This document shows positions 55,409 through 63,783 of a DNA stretch of 64,000 bases, piece by piece (the first letter of the stretch is position 1; each line of letters begins with the position of its first letter). The stretch covers positions 62,001-126,000 of the forward strand of contig WMBV01000016.1 of NCBI GenBank assembly GCA_017745595.1. Reading direction: 5' to 3'. The position numbers and the translations under genes are program-made. The notes under the pieces were generated by a model that did no database searches, had not been told where the DNA came from, and saw nothing but the letters and a program-made list of their open reading frames with translations. The stretch is from Bordetella petrii (GTDB lineage: Bacteria > Pseudomonadota > Gammaproteobacteria > Burkholderiales > Burkholderiaceae_B).

Positions 55409-56341
55409 CTATCCGCTTGTGCTGGCCGCCACCGACACCAGTCCGGCCACTTCGCGCTCGGCGGGCAGCTTGGCTACCGCCTGGGCCAGGCGGCCGCCCA
55501 AGGCCTCGCTGGCGACCGTCATGGGTAGCCGCAGCTCGTCGGCGATCAAGCCGCGGGCAGCCAGGAATTTCTTGATCGGGGCGGGATTCGGCTCTTGGTA
55601 CAACAGCCGGATCACGGGCTTGATCGTAGCGAACAGCGTCTGCGCCACGTCGCGGTGGCCAGCTTGTGCCAGGGCCATGACGGCAACAAAAATGTCCGGC
55701 CGGATATGCGCCGCGGCGGTAATGGCGCCGGTGCCGCCCTGCAGGAAGTGATCCAGGAACACGGTATCTTCACCGCACAGTGCAGGCAGCTTCTGGCGGG
55801 CGTTCAGCGCGGCCAGGGCCAGCGGGTCGCATTCCTTGACGGCCACGCAGCTGGTATGGGCCGCCAGGTGTTCGATCAGCGCGATGCTCAACTGGGCGCC
55901 GGTGCGCTTGGGCACATCGTAGATGATGATGGGCAGGCGTGTGGCCCAGGCGATTTGCCGGTAGTGCCACACAATGCCCTCCGGTGCCGGGCGCAGATAG
56001 TAGGGCGGGGGGATCAGCCAGCCCGCGGGCTGCAGTCGTTCCAGTTTCCGGATCGATTGGTAGATGCTCATGGGGTCGACGCCGCCCACGCCCAGCACGA
56101 TGGGCAGGTGCGGCGCGGCCGACTGCACGGTCTCGTACGCCAGGAATTTCTCTTTCATCGAAAGCAGGTTGCCTTCGCCCGTGGAACCGAACAGCACGAA
56201 CCCAGAGACGCCCGCGCGCGCATAGCGGCGGGCCAGGGCTTGCATGGCTGTCACGTCGATGTAGCTGTCGCGCAGCGGGGTAACCAGGGGCAGCCATAAT
56301 CCGGCCCAGGCCGGGGGCAGTTCATCGCGTTGGGCGTTCAT
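55409..56341 (-). CDS. DapA/NAL-family aldolase or dehydratase
   Basis: 310 residues, TIM-barrel class I aldolase family. GSTGEGNLLSMKEK (the usual GTTGE as GSTGE), Tyr141 in IIIYDVPKRTG and Schiff-base Lys169 in CVAVKECD. True DapA keeps a Thr-Thr pair in this loop; the Ser and unusual flanks suggest a different 2-keto acid substrate or, less likely, diaminopimelate synthesis. Its start is coupled (ATGA) to the small upstream gene. Confidence 0.85.
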   Translation of the reverse strand: MNAQRDELPPAWAGLWLPLVTPLRDSYIDVTAMQALARRYARAGVSGFVLFGSTGEGNLLSMKEKFLAYETVQSAAPHLPIVLGVGGVDPMSIYQSIRKLERLQPAGWLIPPPYYLRPAPEGIVWHYRQIAWATRLPIIIYDVPKRTGAQLSIALIEHLAAHTSCVAVKECDPLALAALNARQKLPALCGEDTVFLDHFLQGGTGAITAAAHIRPDIFVAVMALAQAGHRDVAQTLFATIKPVIRLLYQEPNPAPIKKFLAARGLIADELRLPMTVASEALGGRLAQAVAKLPAEREVAGLVSVAASTSG

Positions 56342-56658
56342 CGTGCGGCCCCCATGACACGGCTATTGCTGACAGCGCCGAATTCCGCGGCGGGCAGCCG
56401 TACCATCAGATGATGCATCAGCGCAGCGATATCGTCCTGCGCCAGCTTGATGACGAAAGTCGTCAGGTCGCGGTGCCGCGGGTCGGCCACGATCCGGATT
56501 TCCAGGGGCTGCGTCGGGCACGCGCGTAGTTGCCGGCGGGCCTGGAAGGCATTGCGCGCATCGACGCGCACAGTCAGGAAGACATTTTTCGACGCTGCTT
56601 CGCGTCGCGGCAAAGATTGTCGGTGGCCGATTTCAGAGAACGCTGCAGGGGACGGCAT
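56338..56658 (-). CDS. Small protein of unknown function coupled to the DapA-family gene
   Basis: 106 residues from the ATG at 56658. The C-terminal two-thirds (NVFLTVRVDARNAFQARRQL, TTFVIKLAQDDIAALMHHLM) look like alternating strands and helices of a small ferredoxin- or ACT-like fold; this is only an impression. No family is recognised. The ATGA overlap with the downstream gene supports it being real. No good ribosome site is seen. Confidence 0.5.
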   Translation of the reverse strand: MPSPAAFSEIGHRQSLPRREAASKNVFLTVRVDARNAFQARRQLRACPTQPLEIRIVADPRHRDLTTFVIKLAQDDIAALMHHLMVRLPAAEFGAVSNSRVMGAAR

Positions 56659-56951
56659 GTGCGGAAAAGGGAAGACCTAGGCGCCGCCAGATGAGCCGAC
56701 GATGCGGATCGATCCCGGTTGATTGAACACCGGCTCAGTATAGGTTTTGGCGTGTATAGGCCCCGCAAAAAAGTAGGGCCCCCGCGTTAATATCGCGTTA
56801 AATTTCGGGGCGAGAGCAATGGTGAATCGCCCCGGGCTTTTAGGAGGCTCTAACTCTTGAGAAGATAGAGCCATGAGCAAGAGCAATAACAGGCGCCGCA
56901 TCGCCCGCAATGGGCGCATGCTCCGACTAATGTCCTTCAAGGATGATCGGA
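56659..56951. promoter_or_regulatory. Upstream region of the ferric-reductase-like gene
   Basis: CGCGTTAA is repeated at 56783-56790 and 56794-56801, an 11-base period, giving GTTAA-N6-GTTAA as in PmrA/QseB-type sites. GGCTCTA / TAGAGCC (56846-56852, 56866-56872) forms a 7-bp inverted repeat. No convincing gene is present, although a frame from 56873 remains open for 57 codons. Confidence 0.45.
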
Positions 56952-58277
56952 ATGAACAGAATACGTTGGGTACTGGTGTGCGGATTGGCTATCCTGGCTG
57001 CCCTGTGGTTGGCGCCGCACGCGCAGATTTTGTTTCTGCGTGAACTCTTCGCAATGCGTCACGAGTGGGTCCTGCTTACGGGGCTGGTGGCGTTTGCCGC
57101 AATGGCGGGCGCGGTGATGCTGTCGATGCGCCCCGTGGCCGTCGAGCCACCGATGGGCGGCCTGGACAAGATGTACCGCTTGCATAAGTGGCTCGGGGTG
57201 ACCGCCTTGGTGGTCGCCGTGCTGCATTGGTTGTGGATAAAGGCGCCCAAGTGGGCGGCCGGTTGGGGCTGGATTGTGCGCCCTCCGAAGGGTGCGCGTC
57301 CGCAGTTGGAAGGCATGGAAGCCTTTTTTCGCCAGCAGCGCGGGCTGGCGGAAACCATGGGTGAGTGGGGTTTCTATGCCTTGATCGTCCTGGTGCTCAT
57401 TGCTTTGGTTCAACGCGTACCCTACGGTTATTTCCGCAATACGCACCGGCTTATGGCCGTGATCGCCCTAGTGTTTTGCTGGCACGCCGTCGTGCTGACC
57501 GAATATTCCGATTGGTCCAAACCTGTCGGCTGGTTGACGGCAGCGCTGGTCGTCGGTTGCGTGGTGGGATCGATCGTTGGTCTGACGGGCCGCATCGGAC
57601 GGCGCAGGCGGGTGCCCGCGCGTATCACGCAGCTGGAGCCTTTCCGCCAGAATCGCGTGTTGAAAGTCGTGCTCAAGCTCGACAAGCCATGGCCCGGCCA
57701 TCAGACCGGTCAGTTCGCCTTCGTCACCTTCGATCCTCGCGAAGGCGCGCATCCCTTCACGATTTCTTCGGCATGGAAGGGCGATGGCAGTATCTATTTC
57801 CTCATCAAGGGAGTCGGAGACTATACGAGCCGACTCGCCCAAACCCTCCAGGTTGGAGGCATGGCCACGGTTGAAGGGCCCTATGGGGATTTTCGGTTCG
57901 CCGGACCAGAAAAGTGGCAGATCTGGATCGGGGCCGGCATCGGCATCACGCCTTTCATCGCGCGCATGCAAGCGTTGGCCGTCGAACCCGACGGTCGACA
58001 GATCGACCTTTTCTACGTGACCCAGTTGCCCGACCCGACCTTTGTGGAACGGGTCCAAAAACATGCCAAGGCGGCTGGAGTCACCATGCATCTGCATGTC
58101 AAGGGGCGGGATCCACGCCTGACCGCCGACGTCATCCGAGAGATGCTGCCGGACTGGCACGAGGCCAGTATCTGGTTCTGTGGTCCGGCCGGCATGGGTG
58201 ATGAGCTTCAGGCCGCCATGCAGAAGACGGGCCTGGATCCGGCGGCCTTCCACCGGGAATTTTTCCAGATGCGTTGA
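56952..58277 (+). CDS. Ferric reductase-like transmembrane flavoprotein
   Basis: 441 residues. About six membrane helices (~5-210) include heme-ligand-type His in YRLHKWLGVTALVVAVLHWLW and RNTHRLMAVIALVFCWHAVVL. The cytoplasmic part has a FAD site (EGAHPFTISSAWKGDG), NAD motifs (GAGIGITPFIARM, FCGPAGMGDELQ) and a C-terminal FHREFFQMR. It passes electrons from NAD(P)H through FAD and heme across the membrane, as in FRE/NOX proteins; the acceptor is unknown. AAGGA eight bases upstream favours 56952 over the ATG at 56943. Confidence 0.88.
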   Translation: MNRIRWVLVCGLAILAALWLAPHAQILFLRELFAMRHEWVLLTGLVAFAAMAGAVMLSMRPVAVEPPMGGLDKMYRLHKWLGVTALVVAVLHWLWIKAPKWAAGWGWIVRPPKGARPQLEGMEAFFRQQRGLAETMGEWGFYALIVLVLIALVQRVPYGYFRNTHRLMAVIALVFCWHAVVLTEYSDWSKPVGWLTAALVVGCVVGSIVGLTGRIGRRRRVPARITQLEPFRQNRVLKVVLKLDKPWPGHQTGQFAFVTFDPREGAHPFTISSAWKGDGSIYFLIKGVGDYTSRLAQTLQVGGMATVEGPYGDFRFAGPEKWQIWIGAGIGITPFIARMQALAVEPDGRQIDLFYVTQLPDPTFVERVQKHAKAAGVTMHLHVKGRDPRLTADVIREMLPDWHEASIWFCGPAGMGDELQAAMQKTGLDPAAFHREFFQMR

Positions 58278-58308
58278 CAACCTGGTCACGGGTGATTTCT
58301 TTCCCTAT

Positions 58309-59694
58309 TCATTCAGAATTTTTCCCTGCGCGTCCCGCTGCCTGCCGGCCGGCGATGCGGCCGAAGATTGCCGCCTTTCCGAGCGAGCTGCCGGTGACGT
58401 AAGCCTGCCCGTGAAAGCCACCCATTACTTCGCCGGCGGCATACAGGCCATCGATGGGGTCTTCATACACATCTATTACTTGGCTTGTTGCATCTACCGC
58501 CAATCCACAATATGTTGCTAGTACGGCCGCGGTGGACGGATAGGCATAGAACGGTGCCGTAACAAGGGGCGCGAGCGCGCCGACGTGATGGCACAGCCCA
58601 TCGCGTCCGAACTCCGTATCCAGCCCCATCTCGGCATCGGTGTTGTATCGGGCAACAGTATTTCTGAGCGACTCGGTATCGATGCCGCACGCGGCGCATA
58701 GTTCATCCAGGGTATCGGCCTTGACGATGAGGCCGCGATTCAAAGCGGGCACGGGATCGAACAGGCGCGCTGATCCGCTTGCCTCTCGGTAGATCGCGTC
58801 GTCGAAAATCTGCCAGCTCACGGGCTCCGCCTGGATCATTGCCGCTTCGCCCACCAGCTTGTACGAAATGGATTCGTCCACGAAGCGTTTGCCGGCGCGG
58901 TTCACGATGATCGCGCCGCGATAGAACATTAGCAGTATTTCCTGCCCGTTGTTGCACTCCGTAGCGTGCGCACCGTACGTGCCCTTGATCTGTCCCATGT
59001 CCTTGACGTCCGCGCCCAGGCGCCAAGCCATACGCAAGCCATCGCCGAAATTTCCCGGGCCGCCCACGCGCAGCGCGCGAGCCTGGTTCGGCGCGAACTT
59101 GTTCAAGAAATCCTCGGACCGCGAGAAGCCGCCGCTGGCGATGACCACACCGCCACGGGCGCTCACATCCGACAGCCGACCGCCTTCGTCGATCGTCACG
59201 CCCGTCACCGCGCCGTCTTGACCCTCCCGGACCAGACAAACCGCGGTTGTGCGCGTTCTGATCTGGACGTTTTCCAGAGCGCTGGCGGCCTCGTTCAGAG
59301 TCGCGATCATCAAGCCCGGATCGATCGCATGGCTGCGCGCTGCCGATTGGCCCGACCCGAGCTCGACTTCGGTGAAAGACAACCCTTTTCCCGTGAGCCA
59401 GCCGTATAGATCCTGCTGCTCTGACACGTAGGTTTGTAGCAGTGCATCCTGCGTGTATGGGCCGCCGACGGTGCGCAGGTCCGTGAGAAGCAGATCAGCG
59501 TCGTCCTTCACGCCTTGCGCCCGCTGTATCGGCGTATCCGCGAAGGCGATGAAGCCTCCGCTCAGCACTGTGCTTCCGCCGACCTCATCGCATTTTTCGA
59601 TCAACAATACTGAAGCGCCTGTTTCCGCGGCGGCAAGCGTGGCGCAGTGCCCCGCCAGCCCTGCACCGATCACGATCACATCGAACTCAGACAT
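58309..59694 (-). CDS. FAD-dependent oxidoreductase, fumarate reductase/ketosteroid-dehydrogenase type
   Basis: 461 residues. FAD site FDVIVIGAGLAGHCATLAAA at the N-terminus, VIASGGFSRSEDFL in the middle, and YAAGEVMGGFHGQAYVTGSSLGKA near the C-terminus. It belongs to the flavocytochrome c/fumarate reductase flavoprotein family without heme or Fe-S parts. It differs from the two TcuA-like proteins in this window. Downstream of a remnant of a Bug receptor gene on the same strand, it probably once sat in a carboxylate operon. In-frame ATGs at 59703 and 59712 are possible starts. Confidence 0.85.
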   Translation of the reverse strand: MSEFDVIVIGAGLAGHCATLAAAETGASVLLIEKCDEVGGSTVLSGGFIAFADTPIQRAQGVKDDADLLLTDLRTVGGPYTQDALLQTYVSEQQDLYGWLTGKGLSFTEVELGSGQSAARSHAIDPGLMIATLNEAASALENVQIRTRTTAVCLVREGQDGAVTGVTIDEGGRLSDVSARGGVVIASGGFSRSEDFLNKFAPNQARALRVGGPGNFGDGLRMAWRLGADVKDMGQIKGTYGAHATECNNGQEILLMFYRGAIIVNRAGKRFVDESISYKLVGEAAMIQAEPVSWQIFDDAIYREASGSARLFDPVPALNRGLIVKADTLDELCAACGIDTESLRNTVARYNTDAEMGLDTEFGRDGLCHHVGALAPLVTAPFYAYPSTAAVLATYCGLAVDATSQVIDVYEDPIDGLYAAGEVMGGFHGQAYVTGSSLGKAAIFGRIAGRQAAGRAGKNSE

Positions 59695-59755
59695 TATTTT
59701 CATTCTTCCCATAAAGTGCGTGTATCAGGAGCGCCTGAACTTACGACCACCCCAG

Positions 59756-59824
59756 CTACACCTGGATGCCGGTCCGACTGACGATCTGGTTGAAACGCGT
59801 CAATTCCGCCTCGTTATCCTGACT
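59756..59824 (-). pseudogene. C-terminal remnant of a Bug-type receptor gene
   Basis: The minus strand encodes DNEAELTRFNQIVSRTGIQV followed by TAG, preceded by an in-frame stop three codons upstream. The E-x-x-R-x3-IV-x3-GI pattern matches the extreme C-terminus of Bug proteins, such as ENERLSPIVKKLDIRIN in this window. It sits where a receptor gene would precede the FAD oxidoreductase. It is very short, so identity is tentative. Confidence 0.4.
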
Positions 59825-60068
59825 TTATGTTTATTCCTATATGGAAATGTCATTCCTTTGTTGGAAAAAGGATACTCGCGCGCATCCGCGAGCGTATCGG
59901 TAATTTCCCCTAATTCCAGGATCCTGATGTAGCGGCCCAGGCCAGGGTCACGCCCAACATGCTGGCAGTGTGAAAAGACTTTTCCACCAATCCGCTAAAG
60001 GGATTTTCTACGAGAGCAAAGGCCGCCCGCCATCCTTTGGCACGCCCGTCTGTGCGCGGAAAAAAAGA

Positions 60069-60096
60069 TTGACTCGCTTTTCATTGACTCTATAAT
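60069..60096 (+). promoter_or_regulatory. Near-consensus sigma-70 promoter
   Basis: TTGACT, 16 bases, then a perfect TATAAT, 59 bases before the TcuA-like start. GAAAC-GAA-GTTTC (60107-60119) and TTTC/GAAA arms (60096-60110) overlap the expected transcription start and could be an operator. Confidence 0.75.
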
Positions 60097-60154
60097 TTCC
60101 TATAAAGAAACGAAGTTTCAATATCGGAATGATCAAAAATACGGAGACAGGCCG

Positions 60155-61618
60155 ATGCAGAACAGGTCATACGATGTCGTAGTTGTAGGTTGTGGTGTTG
60201 CCGGATTGTCAGCTGCGGTGTCCGCGGCCGAAAACGGCGCACGGGTGGCCGTCCTGGAACGCGCCTCGTTCGAAGAACGAGGCGGGCAAAGCCGGTACAC
60301 CGAGGCGTACCTGCGCATGAAAACGGAATCCGACGTCACCGACGACTTCGAAGCCCATCTTGCTGAAAACGGGTCGGGGGCCATCAGTCCGTCATTGATC
60401 GAAGAGTCCGGACAGCCCGTTGCCTCGCGTTCGGCATTGATAAATTCGCTAAGCATTGCCGATCCGGATGTGGTGGAAACGCTGGCTGCGCAGGCCGGGC
60501 CCACCGTGGCCTGGATGAAAAGCCTGGGCGTGCGGTTCGATTTTCTTCCTACCCAGTTCTTGACCCGTACGCAGCCGCGCTTGTTGCCCGTCGGCGGTGG
60601 CCAAGCGCTGGTCGACGCATTGGCCGCCCGCGCCGAGGCCCTGTCTGTGGTGTTCCATTACCAGACCGCCGCGCTGGACCTGGTGCGTGATGATCAAGGC
60701 GCCATTGCTGGCGTCAGGGCCAAGCAGCAGGGCCAGCGTCCCGTCACGCTGCAAGGACAGGTGATATTGGCTTGTGGTGGCTTTGAGGGAAACACCGAAA
60801 TGCAGACTCGGTATATCGGGCCTCGTTCGGTCTATTTGCGTCCCATCTGCCGCGGCGGCTACTACAACCGGGGCGACGGCATACGCATGGGCCTGGAAGT
60901 GGGCGCCGCGCCCAGTGGCGATTTCGGCAGTTACCATGCCGAGCCCATCGATCCCCGTTCTGGCATTGCCGAGCCCGCACTGTTCATTTTTCCGTACGGC
61001 ATCCTGGTCAACAACCAGGGCCGGCGCTTCACCGACGAAGCCCCGGGTACCGTCGATGCGCATTACGAAAGTGTCACGCGCCGCATCTATGAACAACAGG
61101 ACGGCATGGCGTATGTCGTGCTCGATGCCAAGCATCGCGATATCCCCAATTATCGATTGGGCATACGTACCGATCAGCCTGCGATCGAGGCGGACTCGAT
61201 CGAAGCCCTGGCAACCAAATTGAACTTGCCCGTCCAGTCGTTCGTCGACACGGTAGCCCGTTTCAACCAGGCGTGCGTCGCCGGTAATTACAGGCCGCTG
61301 GAACTGGACGGCGTGGCTACACAAGGCCTAGAACCCGCCAAGTCGAACTGGGCGCTGCCCATCGATCGCGCGCCGTACGCCGCCTACCCCGTCATGTCCG
61401 CCAATGTGTTCACGTTCGGTGGCCTGAAGGCCGATAGCCTGGGGCGCGTAGTGGACCACGATGGCGAAGCCATTCCGAACTTGTATGCCGCGGGCGAAAT
61501 GACGGGGCTGTATTACGGCACCTATACCGGTTCCACGTCGGTGCTGCGTGGCATGGTGTTTGGCCGCATTGCCGGAGCCCATGCCGCGGGCCGTTGCCGC
61601 ACTGCCGTTCGCGCCTAA
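60155..61618 (+). CDS. FAD-dependent dehydrogenase, TcuA family (second copy)
   Basis: 487 residues. FAD site DVVVVGCGVAGLSAAVSAAE, ACGGFEGNTEM, GPRSVYLRPICRGGYYNRG and AAGEMTGLYYGTYTGSTSVL. By eye roughly half its residues match the protein at 31698-33155, including the SRYTEAYLRMK versus TRYTGAWFRMK segment. It likely oxidises a carboxylate at a C-C bond. GGAG lies twelve bases upstream of ATG. It is followed after 112 bases by liv-type transporter genes, which may import its substrate. Confidence 0.86.
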   Translation: MQNRSYDVVVVGCGVAGLSAAVSAAENGARVAVLERASFEERGGQSRYTEAYLRMKTESDVTDDFEAHLAENGSGAISPSLIEESGQPVASRSALINSLSIADPDVVETLAAQAGPTVAWMKSLGVRFDFLPTQFLTRTQPRLLPVGGGQALVDALAARAEALSVVFHYQTAALDLVRDDQGAIAGVRAKQQGQRPVTLQGQVILACGGFEGNTEMQTRYIGPRSVYLRPICRGGYYNRGDGIRMGLEVGAAPSGDFGSYHAEPIDPRSGIAEPALFIFPYGILVNNQGRRFTDEAPGTVDAHYESVTRRIYEQQDGMAYVVLDAKHRDIPNYRLGIRTDQPAIEADSIEALATKLNLPVQSFVDTVARFNQACVAGNYRPLELDGVATQGLEPAKSNWALPIDRAPYAAYPVMSANVFTFGGLKADSLGRVVDHDGEAIPNLYAAGEMTGLYYGTYTGSTSVLRGMVFGRIAGAHAAGRCRTAVRA

Positions 61619-61730
61619 GCACCTGACCTGCTCAATCCGCTTGACGGTTAAGCGGCCACCATGCACCGCAATGGGGCATCCGGCCCCAGGTGCACTGTCG
61701 AGTACCTACAGAAAACGCAAGGAGACACGC

Positions 61731-62909
61731 ATGACGCACATCACCAAAAAGTTCTGGATGGGCCTGGCCGCGGGCGTATGCCTGGTCACCGGCTCGGCAG
61801 CGGTTGCCCAGGATACGACGGGTATCACCAAAGACTCCATCAAGCTGGGTATTTTCGGGCCGATGACCGGTTCGGCCGCGCTGTTTGGCAAGGCCGTGTT
61901 CGGCGTCGAGGCCGTCTTCAAGGAAGTAAACGACAAGGGCGGCATACATGGCCGCAAAATAGAACTGGTGCGCGAGGACACGGCATGTGATCCTTCGCGC
62001 GGCTTGGCAGCCTATAAAAAACTGGTCTCCCAGGAACGGGTATTTGCCATGAATGGTGGCCTATGCAGCAATGTGATGATGGCGATCAAAGGGGAAATCG
62101 AGAAATCCAAGGTTCCTGTGGTCGTGATCGGCGCCGCATCGCCGCGGATTTCCGATCCCTTGGTGGCCAACCTGTTCCAGCCCGTTGCCACGACCGACGA
62201 AATCGGCAAGACCGTCATCGACTACGCGATGTCGCGGCCCGACACCACCAAGATTGCGTTTGTCAGCCACAGCGACGACTGGGGCAAGTCCAACCGCGAT
62301 CCGGCGGTGGCGTATCTAAAGGAAAAGTTCAAGCTTGATCCGGTGGCAGACCTGACCATGGAACGAGGTTCGTCCGACGCCACGCCGCAGATCCTGCGCT
62401 TGCGCAACTCGGGAGCGCAGTTCGTGGTACTGATGATGTACCCGGCCGAAGTCGCCATCTTCATGCGTGACGCCTATAAATACGGGCTGAAGATTCCGGT
62501 GCTGGGGCCGCAGTCGATTTCGCTGGAAGACACGCGCGACCGCGTGGGCGGCTTGGCCGCAGTCCGGGACATGGCGGTCTATTACCCCTACGCCAAACCA
62601 TTGCATTCGCCCGAGATGCAGAAGTGGGGGGATCTGATCAAGAAGTACTACCCCTCGGAGCGCGTGGAAAGCTTCAGTTTCCTGGGCATGAGCGGCGCGT
62701 ATGCACTAGTCCAGGCGCTGCAGGACGCCGGTCCGGACCTGACGCGTGAAAAACTGATTACGGCTCTGGACAACATTAAGAACTTCGATTCCGGCATTTC
62801 TTCCGCGCCCGTCACGTTCTCGCCCGAGAACCACGCAGGGATCCACGGCGGCGCCATGGCCAAGTTTCGCGGCAATGACATCGTCGTGGTTAAGACCTGG
62901 GAGAAATGA
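61731..62909 (+). CDS. ABC transporter substrate-binding protein, LivK/Peripla_BP_6 family
   Basis: 392 residues. Signal peptide ends SAAVA-QDTTGITKDSIKLGIFGPMTG, then NDKGGIHGRKIELVREDTAC and NGGLCSNVMMAIKGEIEKSKVP. It is the branched-chain-amino-acid-type receptor fold, but such proteins beside catabolic genes often bind aromatic or short acids. A strong AAGGAGAC precedes the start. It is 4 bases ahead of livH. Confidence 0.92.
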   Translation: MTHITKKFWMGLAAGVCLVTGSAAVAQDTTGITKDSIKLGIFGPMTGSAALFGKAVFGVEAVFKEVNDKGGIHGRKIELVREDTACDPSRGLAAYKKLVSQERVFAMNGGLCSNVMMAIKGEIEKSKVPVVVIGAASPRISDPLVANLFQPVATTDEIGKTVIDYAMSRPDTTKIAFVSHSDDWGKSNRDPAVAYLKEKFKLDPVADLTMERGSSDATPQILRLRNSGAQFVVLMMYPAEVAIFMRDAYKYGLKIPVLGPQSISLEDTRDRVGGLAAVRDMAVYYPYAKPLHSPEMQKWGDLIKKYYPSERVESFSFLGMSGAYALVQALQDAGPDLTREKLITALDNIKNFDSGISSAPVTFSPENHAGIHGGAMAKFRGNDIVVVKTWEK

Positions 62910-62913
62910 CGCC

Positions 62914-63783
62914 ATGTTTGCACAACTGCTTCTAAGCGGAATTTCGCAAGGCAGCGTTTACGCCCTGGTGGCGTTGGGCATGACGGTGGTGTTCCGCGCA
63001 ACCGGGGTGGTGAACTTTGCGCATGCGGAGTTCTTCATGATGGGTGCATTCACTGTCTATGTGCTTGTGCAACTGGCGGGCTTGCCGTTCGCCGCGGCGG
63101 CGCCGCTGGCGATCGCTATTTTGTTCCTGGTGGGCCGGCTGATGGAGCGCGTATTGATCCGCCCCATCGCGCTGTCGCCGCACATCATTCTTGCCATGAT
63201 GACGGTTGCCGTGTCGTATCTGTTGCGCGGAATAGCCCGGGTGTTCTGGGGGCGCGAGGTCTTGCCCATGCCGCCGGTATTCGCGTTTCCGCCCATCGAA
63301 ATGGGAGAAACCATCATTACCGCGCAGGACATGATCATCGTGGGCCTGACCGTGGTGCTGGTTGCCGCGTTCTTCTTGTTCTTCCACGGCACTCGGTTCG
63401 GCCGCACGGCACAGGCGGCATCGGCGAATCCGCGCGGCGCCGCACTGGTGGGAATCAACGTGGACGCCCTAAGCGGAAATATGTGGGGCGTGGCGGCGGC
63501 GCTAGGCGCCGTGGCCGGGATCCTGGTGGCGCCCATCACGTTGTTGTATCCCGACATGGGCGGTCAGACGCTGATCAGGGCTTTTGCCGCCATGACACTG
63601 GGCGGTTTCGGGAACTTGGGCGGCGCCATTGCCGGCGGTTTGATCATGGGCGTGCTGGAGCAACTGGCGGGCGGCTACGTGTCGACTGCATTGATCGATA
63701 TCTTCGCGTTCATTGTCATCATTGCCGTGCTGATCGTGCGGCCTCACGGCCTGTTCGGTAGACAGGAGGTGATTCGTGTCTGA
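62914..63783 (+). CDS. livH: ABC transporter permease LivH
   Basis: 289 residues, about eight membrane helices. LivH hallmarks: SGISQGSVYALVALGMTVVFRATGVVNFAHAEF in parts, and GGFGNLGGAIAGGLIMGVLEQLAGG. It forms the channel of a LivHMGF-type importer with LivM and the receptor just upstream. The stop overlaps the livM start by eight bases. Confidence 0.94.
   Translation: MFAQLLLSGISQGSVYALVALGMTVVFRATGVVNFAHAEFFMMGAFTVYVLVQLAGLPFAAAAPLAIAILFLVGRLMERVLIRPIALSPHIILAMMTVAVSYLLRGIARVFWGREVLPMPPVFAFPPIEMGETIITAQDMIIVGLTVVLVAAFFLFFHGTRFGRTAQAASANPRGAALVGINVDALSGNMWGVAAALGAVAGILVAPITLLYPDMGGQTLIRAFAAMTLGGFGNLGGAIAGGLIMGVLEQLAGGYVSTALIDIFAFIVIIAVLIVRPHGLFGRQEVIRV

Larger units (their letters stand above)
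59695..60154. promoter_or_regulatory. 460-base divergent intergenic region with operator-like repeats
   Basis: Holds the Bug remnant (59756-59824), two TTCC-N5/6-GGAA sites (59834-59846 and 59853-59866), a hairpin GATACTCGCG / CGCGAGCGTATC at 59871-59898, and a near-consensus promoter at 60069-60096. Much of it is AT-rich. No complete gene is seen. Confidence 0.5.

Noticed and set aside
56677-56940. 87-codon minus-strand frame before the ferric-reductase-like gene
   Set aside because: The start resembles a Leu-rich signal, but the rest has no pattern and it covers the regulatory repeats; not supported.
56873-57043. 57-codon plus-strand frame overlapping the ferric-reductase-like start
   Set aside because: No good ribosome site, mostly an out-of-frame reading of the next gene.
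59453-59932. 159-codon plus-strand frame
   Set aside because: Largely antisense to the FAD oxidoreductase and runs into the intergenic region; no motifs.
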